A stretch of 64,000 nt of DNA from Strigamia acuminata (lineage: Eukaryota; Arthropoda; Chilopoda; Geophilomorpha; Linotaeniidae), in assembly GCA_949358305.1 (NCBI GenBank), contig OX442319.1, positions 3,348,001-3,412,000 of the forward strand, in the 5' to 3' direction. The notes below the pieces were generated by a model. The model was not told where the DNA came from and ran no database searches. It saw only the letters and a list, made by a program, of their open reading frames with translations. Below are positions 21,244-31,880 of the stretch, in pieces (the first letter of the stretch is position 1; each line of letters opens with the position of its first letter). Made by a program: the position numbers and the translations under genes.

Positions 21244-22430
21244 CTTATGGTTGGATACAGGGAGCGAGTTATCGGTGCTTAATTCAAAAGATTGCGATAT
21301 CTTATTGGCGAAAGGCTTATTGTTAGCACAGGAAATTAAACCGACTGGGTTGAAGCTTTTTGCTTACCAGAAACATCCTATTAGGACGCTAGGACAAGTC
21401 GCTCTCACGACAACGGTCGGTGGGACTACGGAAATAATTGATTTCGTGGTTGTCGATAGAAGTGGCCCGAGTTTGATTGGCAGAGATATTGTTGAAAAAT
21501 TTGGTTGGTTTAACATTTCATCTGCTTTAATTTCAGGTGGCCCAAGTGTAGATTTGGCTGCAGCCCGGAGCGGAAAAGGACAGTGGCCGGGTGCGTTTAA
21601 AGACCCCGATCAGCGGTCAGTGGGTCAAGTAGAGACGGCAGCGCCACACGTGCCACCCGTGTCAACGGAGGCATTATTGGCACAGTTATTGGCAAAGTTC
21701 GAGCACGTTTTTGGGGAAGAGCTAGGCACATACAAGGGCGAGCCTATTGAGTTGGTGTTAAAAAAAGACGCCGTCCCAAAATTTTACCGCCCCAGACCGA
21801 TCCCATTGCCGCTCCGGGGGGCAGTTGACCGAGAGATAGATCGTTTGGTGGGCCAGGGGGTTTTTCAACCTATTCCGTTTTCAGCTTGGGGGACCCCACT
21901 GGTCACAGTGGCTAAGAAGGACGGAGGGGTCCGGCTCTGCGGAGACTATAGATCGACAGTGAACAGCAGTTTACAGCCGGACCCCTACCCCTTGCCAAAA
22001 ATAGCCGAGTTGTTAGCGCCGATAGGTCGTGCGAGAATTTTTAGCACTCTTGACTTACGCCAGGCCTATTTCCAGGTCCCATTATCCCAGCGGTCGGCGG
22101 TCATCGCGGCGGTCAATACGCCGAAAGGACTTATGGCTGTGACGCGATTGCCTTTTGGGACGATGCCGTCCGCCGGAGTTTTCCAGCGGATTATTATCAC
22201 CGTGTTGGATGGGGTCCCCAGAATATTTGTCTATTTGGACGATATTCTGGTGGCTACCTGGACCTTACAAAAACATTTTGAGGTGTTGGGCCTTATTTTT
22301 GCTCGTTTATCTAACAAAGGTTTACGACTGGCAAGGGAAAAGTGTTTGTTCTGTAAAGACGCTTTAACCTTTTTGGGTTTTCAGATTAGTTCAAGGGGGA
22401 TTGAACCAATGGTGTCAAAAGTAGAGGCAG
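21238..22430 (+). CDS. pol: Gypsy Pol, first part (protease and RT)
   Basis: The pol frame is +1 relative to gag and is open from about 20996, overlapping gag. The protease motif LWLDTGSELS begins just after the gag stop. RT follows with FYRPRPIPLPLRGAVDREID, LCGDYRSTVN, LDLRQAYFQVPL, and the active site FVYLDDILVA (about 22226-22255). The copia insertion interrupts it at 22430, within the RT thumb. Expression presumably needs ribosomal frameshifting; the slip site was not identified. Confidence 0.85.
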
Positions 22431-22738
22431 TGTTATAATCTTGCTGTGAATCCATATAAACAGCTAGTATATGCAGTGGTGTGGAAAAACATAGCAGGTG
22501 ATAAAAGCACACATCATCACAGGTGAGAATCAAACATCAAGTGATTTTATTCAATGGTCATGTGACCTAATATGACAGGAGCCACCTGTTGGCAGCATAC
22601 AGACACTGTATGTAAACAAAGAGTGCAAACGCTTGCGTTTGCTTAATATACACACATACACCGTGCGATTAAATAATACGATACATAGATATAGTTACAT
22701 GTGCATAAATGGTCATTAGTGTACACAATATCTTAACA
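22431..22738 (-). repeat. 3' LTR of copia element
   Basis: 308 bp; on the minus strand it starts TGTTAAGA and ends TTATAACA. It is preceded (on the minus strand) by the purine tract CGGGGGGCCGAT at 22750-22739. Confidence 0.95.
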
Positions 22739-22775
22739 ATCGGCCCCCCGTATTATTTATATACTTTATTCCGTA

Positions 22776-25700
22776 TCAAGCACGCAGAAAGGTTAAATCA
22801 ATTAGGAAACGATCGCAAAACTTTACTAGGTCAGCTTTGTCGACCGATTTTGTGAAAATATCCGCATAATTCGATTTCGTGTCCACGTGAACGATCTGGA
22901 GATTATCTCTTCTAACGAGCTCTCTGATGAAGTGGTAGCGTATATCGATGTGCTTCGTCTTACGATTTTCAACGCAGGATTTCGTAAAGTCTACCGTTGA
23001 AATGTTGTCGCACATGACAAAATGAGAGAATCTACTCGCCAATATAGGAGAAATTTCGTGCAGGACACGAACAATCCAAATATAGTCCTTAACAGTCTCT
23101 GTAAGGGCTACGTACTCCGCCTCCATCGTTGATAGCGTCACGTTCCGTTGCTTGAAGGTTCTCCAGTAAATGGGTGTGCTGCCCAAAGTAACTAGCGTTC
23201 CTCCAATGGAGATACGGTCGTCTCTGTTGTTCGCATAATCGGAATCGCTGTAACCGATTACTTCGATCCGATCATTCGGAAACAACATCAATCCGTGATT
23301 TTTGGTTGTTCTCAAGTAACTGAGCAAGTCCAGTAATGCCACCCAGTGGCTCCATCCAGGATTGGATTGGAATTGACTTAAGATGTTAACCGCATAAGTC
23401 ATATCCGGTCTTGTTCTCGATGCGATGAACGCCAAGCATCCAAGTAAACTTCGATACGGAATTCCTTCCATGACTTTGAATTCATTAATAGTGTCTGGAC
23501 AACCTTGTTTCGTGAGTACAGTTGCTTTAGTCATCGGTTGAGATCGGATTTTCACATGTTCCATGTAGTTGTTAAACTTCAACAATACTTTATTTACGTA
23601 TGACCTTTGATGCAGTACTAATTGTTGATTATACGAATGGAATTCGACCCCTAGCAACTTCTTTGTTTGTCCGAGTATCACTAAGTCGAATTGCGTTCCG
23701 ATCATATTGAGTATTTTCATGGCATCTTCGTATCGTTTGCCAAAGACTACGATATCGTCAACGTAGACGATTAAATACGCAATGTCTCCATACTTATAAA
23801 CGCAATTGCACCAATTGACGTGTTCTAGTCCTAATTTCAATAAAGTCTCCTCCAGTTCTATTCCCCATTCTCTTCCAGATTGGTGTAAGCCATAGATGGC
23901 TCGGAGGAGTCTGCAGACATAGTTCTCTTTGCCTTCAACGATGAAACCTTTTGGCTGGCGCATGTAGACTGTTTTATGCAATTTTGCATAAAGGTATGCA
24001 CACTTAACGTCAGCTTGAATGTACGACCATTTGAGCATACAGACGAGTAGCGTAAACATGAAGCGCACGATTGAAAAGTCTACCACGGGTGAGAATGTCT
24101 CCTCATAGGACTCGCCGTAGACTTGGGAAAACCCTTGCGCGACAAGTCTCGCCTTATAACGTGCAATTTCTCCCTCTTCGTTCTGTTTGGTCGTATAAAT
24201 CCATCTGCAACCCACTATCTTAGTGTTGGGCGGCGGTGGAACAAGTTCCCAAACCTCGCGCTCATGCATGGTGTCAATCTCGTCGTTCATCGCTTGGCGC
24301 CATTCATCCTTTTCGGGTAAAGTCGCAATTTCCTCATAACGTACGGGTACGTGGACTTCTAAGTGATTAGCTTCGAAGTTGATATTCATATCATCAAAGT
24401 CCAGGTCAAGATTATCCGCCGTCGTATTCGATTCAGAGGGCTTCTTCTTTCTTTTGTCCTCAAACAAATGCTCAGGGACACGAAGGTTGTGGTCGGCACA
24501 GTAACGCTTTACGTCAGGTATTGAGCGTAGTTTGGGTTTGTCATAACCCTGGATTGTGTACTCAACATCCTTCTGTCCAGTTGGCCTGACTTTCTCCGTC
24601 TTCTTCCAAACTAATGCAGGAATAGTTGGAATTGGGTTCAAAGTCGCTTGTCCGGGTTGTGGCAACTTCACTTCTGGTAAATTGTGTCGCAACTTCTCAT
24701 CTGGCAGTCTAAATTTCAATTTAACTGGAGGCAATTCCAGTTGTCGATCCTCCTTCTTCTTAACTGGTGCTGGCGGGGGTAGTGGTGGCCTCACATCCTC
24801 GTCCGAATAATATTGGCGATCATTGTCATTGTCCATATTATCGTCCAAACTATCGATGTAAGTCGTGTACTTTTCTGGTAAGCCCAGCACGCCTTCAACA
24901 CCGCGCCTGCTCTCCACGAACTTCACGTCGCTGGTTTCGATTACTTTGGAAAACTCCGGCAGCCATACTCGATATCCCTTCGTGATTCTCGAATATCCGA
25001 GCATAATGCCGTGCAGACTTTTGTTGTCGATTTTGCCATCTCGAATTCGTTTCTGCACAAAGCATAAACTCCCGAACTTTCTCAAATGTCTAAGTGATGG
25101 TTTACGCCCGTAGTACAATTCCATCGGCGTCTTGTCCGAATTCAGCTTTGCAATCCTGTTTCTGAGATAATTGAAAGTCAGGATGGCTTCTCCCCAGAAT
25201 CGATGTTCCAAGCCGGCATCGTACACAAGCGCTCGCATTCCATTTGCTAATGTCTGGTTAAGTCTCTCGGAAACGCCATTCTGGACTGGAGTGTACGCGT
25301 TAGTCCTCTCGTGAGCGATTCCTAGTCCTTGGAGGTACTCTCCAAACTTGTTTGAGCAGAACTCCATGCCGTTATCCGTACGAATTGCTAGAACCGATTT
25401 TCTAAGCAATCGCTCTATCCGTTTCACGTGTTTTTGGAAAATGTCAAATACTTCGTCCTTCTTCTGCATTAAGTAGACTGTCGAATAACGAGAGAAGTCG
25501 TCTGTGATAGTTAAAAAGTATTTGTTCCCCGAGAGTGTTGGTGTGCTAAATGCTCCACACACATCCATGTGTAGCAATTGGAGTGGCTCTGTCGATCTAA
25601 TTCCTGGCAACGATTTATGTGGAATCGCTTTCTTCTTGGCTAATGTGCAAACGTCGCATTGTGTAATTGGCACGTCCAAAATTGGCAACCCAATTACTGC

Positions 25701-27230
25701 CCCTCCTTTGCTCATTGCTTGGACGCTTGGAAAATAGATGTGTCCGAGCCGCTCATGCCAAAGTCTGGCTTCCTCAGGATTAGATGTGCTCTTCGTTGTG
25801 TTCTTTGTTAAATTGGTTGGTTCTCCTTTCTTCTGTTCGCCGACATTCGCCTTACTATTCGCTTTTTGCCTCAACTTCTCGAAGTCTGGCTTCTGGTCGC
25901 TTAGTTTAATATAATATAACCGATCCTTCTTCACAGCTTCCATCAGCTGTCTCCTCCACTGAGGATCGTATATCTTGACCAAACCCGAGCCAACGGCGAC
26001 TTTGCATCGTGCTTCGTCGATGCACGGTCCCGACAATAAATTTCGTCGCATGTCCGGCGCATAATAAACCTTTTTCAATGTGATCGGAATCGTTTCAGTT
26101 CCAACCAAACTCATCACACAGACGTCCCCGACGCCTTGAATCTGAATTAAAGTCTTTTTATCCGCTTGACTTATTGTTCCTGTTGTCTCTTTGAAATTGA
26201 AGAACTGGTCCCGATCTTTACAAAAATGTCCAGTGGCCCCGGTGTCGTAAATCCAACAGCTGTTGGCTGCACTGCACTGCAACATCTCCGCCTCGCTCAA
26301 TTCGGTGAGAAAACCGACATCGAACAAGTTTGTGTCCAATTCTTCCGCTGTATTTGTATTCTGGTTGTTGTTTGGCGGTAATTGTGCTGTGCAATCCCTC
26401 GCCCAGTGCCCTGGTTGATTGCACCGAAAACACGGCCCCCGTCCTGGTGATCCCGTCGTGTTTCCTCGAAAAATCCGCGAATTTTTGCCGCCACGATAAT
26501 TCGATTTGCCGCCCCTTTGTCCGCCTCGGCTGTTTTGGCTGTTATTTCCTTGTTGTTGGGATTTGGACGAATTATCATTGTCCTTTGTGTTTGTTCCCAT
26601 GTTGAAAGCGTCCGTAATTGGTCCCTGACCCGAATCTCTTCTCTGCTGCGCTAATCTGCCTTCTTCGGCGACCAATTCCGCCTCAACCTTTTCCAACGTG
26701 AAATCAGCGTCTTCCCAACGATAAATGGCCTGAACAATTGATTGGTATTCCTGTGGCAGGTATCGAATCAGCTGGAACGCTTGATACAAGTCCTCCAGCT
26801 TGTGTTTCACGTCGGCGAGTTTCTTCGCCGCATTGCGTATCTTCGCCGCAAATACGCCGATCGTTTCCGTCGCTGGATCGTATTTGAGGCTAAAGAATTC
26901 GTCCAGCAGACGTATAATTCTCGCCCTCGAGACCGGTTCAAAGTTAGCTTTCAGCGTGTCCCACGCTGTTTTCGCATCCTCGGTCCCGCTGAGCAATTCG
27001 TGATATTGCTCCTCTATGGCGTAATAAATAAGGCTAAATGCTCGTCCCTTGCGTAGTTGGTAATCAGAACGATCTCGCCAAGATGCTCCCGGTGCCAGCG
27101 CTTCTTGTGTGCCGTCCGTGAATGCCCAGCATCCGTGATGCATCAACAGCACTTTAATTTGCTGCTTCCACGTGTCGTAGTTCGTTCTATTCAAAAGTGT
27201 TATTTTTCGCTCGAGTTTTTCTGTCTCCAT
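22776..27230 (-). CDS. Copia Gag-Pol polyprotein (intact)
   Basis: Single frame of 1484 residues from the ATG at 27230; the open frame extends 32 codons further upstream without an ATG. Domains in order: Gag (UBN2-like, YDTWKQQIKVLL), CCHC knuckle CFRCNQPGHWARDC, protease WIYDTGATGHFC, integrase HHCC (LWHERLGH ... CDVCTLA), DDE core (LHMDVCGAF, RTDNGMEF, NGVSERLNQ), RT (QADVKCAYLYAKL and YVDDIVVFG), RNase H (YSDSDYANN, STMEAEYVAL, CVENRKTKHIDIRYHF). The order PR-INT-RT-RH is diagnostic for copia. No stop or frameshift is seen, and the LTR pair is unchanged, so it could be active. Confidence 0.97.
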   Translation of the reverse strand: METEKLERKITLLNRTNYDTWKQQIKVLLMHHGCWAFTDGTQEALAPGASWRDRSDYQLRKGRAFSLIYYAIEEQYHELLSGTEDAKTAWDTLKANFEPVSRARIIRLLDEFFSLKYDPATETIGVFAAKIRNAAKKLADVKHKLEDLYQAFQLIRYLPQEYQSIVQAIYRWEDADFTLEKVEAELVAEEGRLAQQRRDSGQGPITDAFNMGTNTKDNDNSSKSQQQGNNSQNSRGGQRGGKSNYRGGKNSRIFRGNTTGSPGRGPCFRCNQPGHWARDCTAQLPPNNNQNTNTAEELDTNLFDVGFLTELSEAEMLQCSAANSCWIYDTGATGHFCKDRDQFFNFKETTGTISQADKKTLIQIQGVGDVCVMSLVGTETIPITLKKVYYAPDMRRNLLSGPCIDEARCKVAVGSGLVKIYDPQWRRQLMEAVKKDRLYYIKLSDQKPDFEKLRQKANSKANVGEQKKGEPTNLTKNTTKSTSNPEEARLWHERLGHIYFPSVQAMSKGGAVIGLPILDVPITQCDVCTLAKKKAIPHKSLPGIRSTEPLQLLHMDVCGAFSTPTLSGNKYFLTITDDFSRYSTVYLMQKKDEVFDIFQKHVKRIERLLRKSVLAIRTDNGMEFCSNKFGEYLQGLGIAHERTNAYTPVQNGVSERLNQTLANGMRALVYDAGLEHRFWGEAILTFNYLRNRIAKLNSDKTPMELYYGRKPSLRHLRKFGSLCFVQKRIRDGKIDNKSLHGIMLGYSRITKGYRVWLPEFSKVIETSDVKFVESRRGVEGVLGLPEKYTTYIDSLDDNMDNDNDRQYYSDEDVRPPLPPPAPVKKKEDRQLELPPVKLKFRLPDEKLRHNLPEVKLPQPGQATLNPIPTIPALVWKKTEKVRPTGQKDVEYTIQGYDKPKLRSIPDVKRYCADHNLRVPEHLFEDKRKKKPSESNTTADNLDLDFDDMNINFEANHLEVHVPVRYEEIATLPEKDEWRQAMNDEIDTMHEREVWELVPPPPNTKIVGCRWIYTTKQNEEGEIARYKARLVAQGFSQVYGESYEETFSPVVDFSIVRFMFTLLVCMLKWSYIQADVKCAYLYAKLHKTVYMRQPKGFIVEGKENYVCRLLRAIYGLHQSGREWGIELEETLLKLGLEHVNWCNCVYKYGDIAYLIVYVDDIVVFGKRYEDAMKILNMIGTQFDLVILGQTKKLLGVEFHSYNQQLVLHQRSYVNKVLLKFNNYMEHVKIRSQPMTKATVLTKQGCPDTINEFKVMEGIPYRSLLGCLAFIASRTRPDMTYAVNILSQFQSNPGWSHWVALLDLLSYLRTTKNHGLMLFPNDRIEVIGYSDSDYANNRDDRISIGGTLVTLGSTPIYWRTFKQRNVTLSTMEAEYVALTETVKDYIWIVRVLHEISPILASRFSHFVMCDNISTVDFTKSCVENRKTKHIDIRYHFIRELVRRDNLQIVHVDTKSNYADIFTKSVDKADLVKFCDRFLIDLTFLRA

Positions 27231-27984
27231 CGCGAATTGAGTGTCCTGGACTTGTGAAACACCGTATACACACACAGATTTCCTCAAAAACACTTTCAAA
27301 ACTGTTACTTGTGAAAAATAGTGCAATTTTCACAAGGTTAATGCGCTCTTAGTCTAAGTTAGTGCATCCTATTAACAACACTAAGCTAATAATAATATTC
27401 GACAATAATAACGAAATAATAGTTCATATATGTTGTTTTCCTGCTGTAGACTATCCCACTTGTTGTGTCTCGACAGCTTTGGATCACACTTCACGTGTGG
27501 TTGAGAAAAATCGTCGTATTGTTGATTTTTCCTCGTTCTTCCGTCTTTCGTCTCGAAAAATTCAGTTCCTTCGAGAATTTCCTCGTTTTTGGCAATTCCC
27601 GTTCGTTTATAGCTCGTTCACACTTCCCGTGTGGTTGTCGAGCGTCGTCGTCCTTGCGTATTTGTCGTCGAGTTGTTTTCTCGGCGAAAATTAACGCCAC
27701 GTCGACGTTACGTATCGCGCCTCGCGATATTCGGAGAAATCGTCCGAAAAAGGCCAAAATAAACGTATTAAATAAATGTTCTATAATGTTCGAACCCGTT
27801 TAGTGTTCCTGCGTCGCTTGGTGATGCAGAATAACCCCGAAAATCGTGGATCCTTGGTCCAAACACAAGTTGTCAACTCTCACCATGGGCGCCGCCATGT
27901 TGGATTTGAGGGAAACGCCTTCTTTTTCACCTCAAAAACGACTTGCACTGCTTTTAAACGATCTCCGCGTTTTTCCCACGTTGT
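27231..27984 (-). other. Copia leader region
   Basis: Untranslated leader between the primer site and the gag-pol ATG. It is richer in T on the plus strand. Short frames here are shadows. Confidence 0.6.
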
Positions 27985-28000
27985 TTGTGGCCCATAACCT
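27985..28000 (-). other. Copia primer-binding site (internal tRNA-iMet type)
   Basis: On the minus strand AGGTTATGGGCCAC directly follows the 5' LTR. The GGTTATGGGCC part is complementary to the anticodon-stem region of initiator tRNA-Met, the half-tRNA priming known for the copia group. Confidence 0.75.
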
Positions 28001-28308
28001 TGTTATAATCTTGCTGTGAATCCATATAAACAGCTAGTATATGCAGTGGTGTGGAAAAACATAGCAGGTGATAAAAGCACACATCATCACAGGTGAGAAT
28101 CAAACATCAAGTGATTTTATTCAATGGTCATGTGACCTAATATGACAGGAGCCACCTGTTGGCAGCATACAGACACTGTATGTAAACAAAGAGTGCAAAC
28201 GCTTGCGTTTGCTTAATATACACACATACACCGTGCGATTAAATAATACGATACATAGATATAGTTACATGTGCATAAATGGTCATTAGTGTACACAATA
28301 TCTTAACA
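28001..28308 (-). repeat. 5' LTR of copia element
   Basis: Reads identical to 22431-22738. It abuts the GGCAG target duplication on its outer side and the primer site on its inner side. Confidence 0.95.
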
Positions 28309-28313
28309 GGCAG

Positions 28314-30796
28314 TGACCCCTATCCCACCACCAACTGACGTGAAACAATTACGCACGTTTCTTGGAATCGTCGCGTTTTACTCAGTTTTTATACAGCGAT
28401 TGGCCGAAAAGGCCGCGCCTCTTTACGAGTTGTTATGTGCCCAGACCGAGTGGGCATGGACTGACCGCCGCCAGCGCGCTTTTGAGTGCATCAAGCGAGC
28501 GTTGACGGCGGCGCCGGTGCTGACTTACTATGACCTGCACCGCCCGTTGGTGGTTGCGACGGACGCTTCTCCGTATGGAGTCGGCGCAGTTCTGGCCCAC
28601 TCGGATGAGACTGATAGAGAGTTTCCGGTGGCTTATGCCTCTCGATCCCTTAGCCGGGCGGAGTTAAACTACGCCCATATTGACAAGGAGGGATTGGCGA
28701 TAATTTTCGCAATAAAGAAGTTTCATATTTACCTCCTTGGACGTCACTTTGTGATCTACACGGATCACAAGCCGCTCTTGGGCATCCTGGGGTCCGACCG
28801 ACCGATTCCAGTCGTGGTCAGCCCCAGAATGCTCCGGTGGGCTTTGATTTTGTCCGCATACGATTACGAGCTCCGCTATAGAAAGGGAGAGTTTAACACT
28901 AATGCGGATGTCTTGAGTCGTTTTCCGATAGGTGACGTGCCGAAGGACGAGGAAGAGTGGCCAACATTTTTAATCGAGTTGGCCAAGGAGAACCTGTTGA
29001 CCGCTAGGGATGTGGCAGCGGCCACGGCAACGGATACAGTACTTAAGGTGGTGGTGGCCGCGGTGCATGCTGGGTCCGGGCGTTTGCTGGTTGGGGTTCC
29101 TGTTTTAAAGGACTATTTGATAAAGTTCGACGAACTGAGTTTGACGGCGGGGGTACTGTTGTGGGGCGATCGAGTCGTGATTCCCGGGGGGTTGCGTGAT
29201 TGCATGTTAAAATTGTTGCATGAGGGCCATCCCGGGATCGTTTCAATGAAGAAACGAGCCCGGAGTGTGGTTTGGTGGCCTGGAATCACGACCCAGATCG
29301 TAGAGTTTGTCCAAAAATGCAATTTATGCGCGCAGAACAGGTCCCTCCCGCCCCATGCACCTCCGGTTTCTTGGCCTCGTGCCGAGGAACCGTGGGTCAG
29401 GGTGCACATTGATTTTGCGGGCCCCATACAAAACTTTATGGTTTTGGTGCTAGTTGACGCCCATTCCGAATGGATTGAAGCCAGGGCCCTACGGAAAGCC
29501 ACTTCCGCCACCACCATCCTTGCGCTAAGACACATCTTCAGTACATTTGGTATTCCTCACTTGTTAGTGAGTGACAACGGAGCGCAATTTAAGTCGGCAG
29601 AATTTGCCGAATTTACCTCGAGAAATGGAATAGAACACATGTTCTCCCCTCCTTGGCACGCGCAGTCTAATGGTTTAGCTGAGCGGGCGGTGCGCTGGGT
29701 CAAGGAGAGGTTGATGAAATTCACAAAAGGTGATTTGGAGATGAGACTGCTGAGGTTAATGCTGTTTCAGCACACAGCATTTAAGGGACGCAACAATGAA
29801 TCACCCGCAATGAGTTTTCTGGGGAGGCAGCTATTTACTTACTTAGATCTTGTTAGACCCCGAGCATTAGTAACCGGTGGCGGGCGCGATTTTACTTGCA
29901 GAGTTTTTAGACCAGATGATCGGGTTTGGTACAAGTCATTTCCGGATACCAAACCACCTTGGTTGCCAGCGGTAGTTCTGGAGAAGAAAGGCAGTTTGTT
30001 ATACACGTTGCGAGATGCGAGTTCGGGGAAAGCGGTGACAAGACATGTGAATCACCTGTTACGTAGAGTTGAGGCGGTCGCAGGTGACCTGATAGCTGAG
30101 ATGCCGCCACCAACCGGTGAGCCAAAACAAGTGGAATTGGAGACAGTTACAACTGAAGCGAGAGCGTACACGTTCGGCGCACCGTCTAAACCGAAACAGC
30201 CACCGGTGCTTCCAGGAATTGTATTGCCAGCGTCCCCTTTACAGCCCCAAATTTTACCTCCAGCTTTACAGCCTGTGCCAGCAGTGGAGGTGGCACCTTT
30301 GGTGGGAACACCAGCGATGCAGGCGCCGCCTCTTAGGACAGTGTTGCCGGCTCACGTACTTACACCTGTACCGGAAGCGGCCCCGCGTGTGCAGGCAGAG
30401 ACCACGGGAGGTTCACTGACCATACCTGTGGCTGGAACGAGCGGGACACGACCGGATTTGCCAAGGCTGCAGTTTGTTGGGAACATTCTACAAGCATTAG
30501 ATCAGACAACCCCCGTGACGACACGTACAACTCGAGTAACTCGTAATCTTGCCCCCAATTATAGAGACTCTTCATCGGGGGAGGAGAATGGAGGCGAAGA
30601 AGATCTGATTCCGGTCACCTACAAGCAGCAGTTGCCGGGCAAACGTACCGCAAAACGAGGATTGAGGGTGGCTGACATGACGATAACGGCGCCAAGTTTC
30701 CCAGAACCAACACAGGGTGAACAGAGCCCAGAGACCGACGACACAAGAGCGGAAGTGTCATTCAGAAAGATGATGCAAAGTCGAGAGAAAGAATAA
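28314..30796 (+). CDS. pol: Gypsy Pol, second part (RT end, RNase H, integrase)
   Basis: Continues the codon broken at 22430, so removal of the copia DNA and one GGCAG leaves the frame open. Content: RT connection (LRTFLGIVAFYS), RNase H (VATDASPYGVGAVL, YTDHKPLLGIL), HHCC integrase finger (HEGHPGIVSMKKRA ... CNLC), DDE core (VHIDFAGP, VSDNGAQF, SNGLAERAVRW) and a Pro-rich C-terminal region (about residues 600-760 of this part). No internal stop. A purine tract (GGAACTAGGGGAGG) precedes the 3' LTR at 31003. Confidence 0.9.
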
Positions 30797-31002
30797 AGTT
30801 GAGAACAAGAAAAGTTGGGTTAAGTTTAAAAGAATTTATTTTGAAATACAAGTTTTAAATTGATTTGTGTAAATGTCGCAAAAGAAATTGTGACCTGTAT
30901 TTAAGTTGATAAATTATATCGGTTGAAGATTAATGGAATTAAGTTGGGAGATAATATTGTGACTCGTTTTTGATTGAACTGTAATTGGAACTAGGGGAGG
31001 TA

Positions 31003-31196
31003 TGTTGTATTTGCTGTGTATTTCCAATTAATTACTTAATAATGTTACGAGACATATAATTATGGCTAATTGTTCCAAGTATTACCATAGTAACATTGTA
31101 CGAATTCCAGAATGTATGAGTTTTGGCCGAGTGAATAAACATGTGTGTTTGTGAACGATTGGGACAGTTCTTGAGTATTCATGTTAGAACTTAACA
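31003..31196 (+). repeat. 3' LTR of the gypsy host element
   Basis: Reads identical to the 5' copy at 19503-19696. The TATAC duplication follows at 31197-31201. Confidence 0.95.
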
Positions 31197-31350
31197 TATA
31201 CTCTGTCTGACCTTAAGAATAAAGAAAAAACCCCCTTTCTTTGAGGCCTTTTCACTGGTGTAGTGATGCCAAAAAGTAGAGCAATACACCAGGTTTTAAT
31301 AAAACCTCGGGTTTTATTAAGCCTAAAATCTTAAAATAAAGTAAATAAAC

Positions 31351-31880
31351 ATTAGTGAGTTTGCGGTTGCCAATTGTTCCTTATAATTATGAGTTACAAG
31401 CTCATAATTATAATTTTAATTCCTTCTTGAAATAGGCACTTGCGGTACAATAAATATATTTTATAAATTATACCTATAAATACCATGTAATGGTAGAACA
31501 AATCCCTATGCAAAAGAATATGAAAATCTGTAGTTTTACTAATTTGACAGTTTTCAGACATGAAATTGTCTTCTAGTTTATTTATTTGCTTACCTGGAAT
31601 GATTTTAGTTGTTTCTATCCTTCGATGGCAGAAAGAAATTGTGATTGAGGCTGATTGTTGAAACAGGTCAGGCAGCCATTTTGAATTTCTTTAGCACCAT
31701 CAGCGCCATTTGCAATAGTGGGAAAAGCTTCAAATAGTGTTAAGCGATCTGATTGGCTCCCTTATTTTACAAAATAGTGTAAAAGTTGAGGAGTTACGTT
31801 ATGTTATAAGTCCATTTTTATAATTATGAGCTTGTAACTCATAATTATAAGGAACAATTGGCAACCGCAAACTCACTAAT
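31351..31880. mobile_element. TIR element abutting satellite
   Basis: About 62 bp at each end are inverted copies (starting ATTAGTGAGTTTGCGG and ending CCGCAAACTCACTAAT). Each arm itself includes the small palindrome around TTATGAG/CTCATAA. The 530-bp body has no coding frame. The right end is followed at once by the GGTATTTT satellite; no target duplication was found. Confidence 0.65.

Larger units (their letters stand above)
22431..28308 (-). mobile_element. Intact Ty1/copia element nested in gypsy pol
   Basis: 5878 bp, minus-oriented, with 308-bp LTRs at 28001-28308 (5') and 22431-22738 (3') that read identical over their whole length. The flanking duplication is GGCAG at 22426-22430 and 28309-28313. 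One uninterrupted gag-pol frame lies inside. All features point to a very recent insertion of a potentially complete copy. Confidence 0.97.
19503..31196 (+). mobile_element. Young Ty3/gypsy element carrying a nested copia element
   Basis: Two 194-bp LTRs (19503-19696 and 31003-31196), which read identical, enclose gag and pol. The insertion is flanked by TATAC at 19498-19502 and 31197-31201. The target lay at the right edge of the foldback element. A copia element at 22431-28308 splits pol. Without it the internal region is about 5.4 kb and pol remains in frame across the insertion point. Confidence 0.95.
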
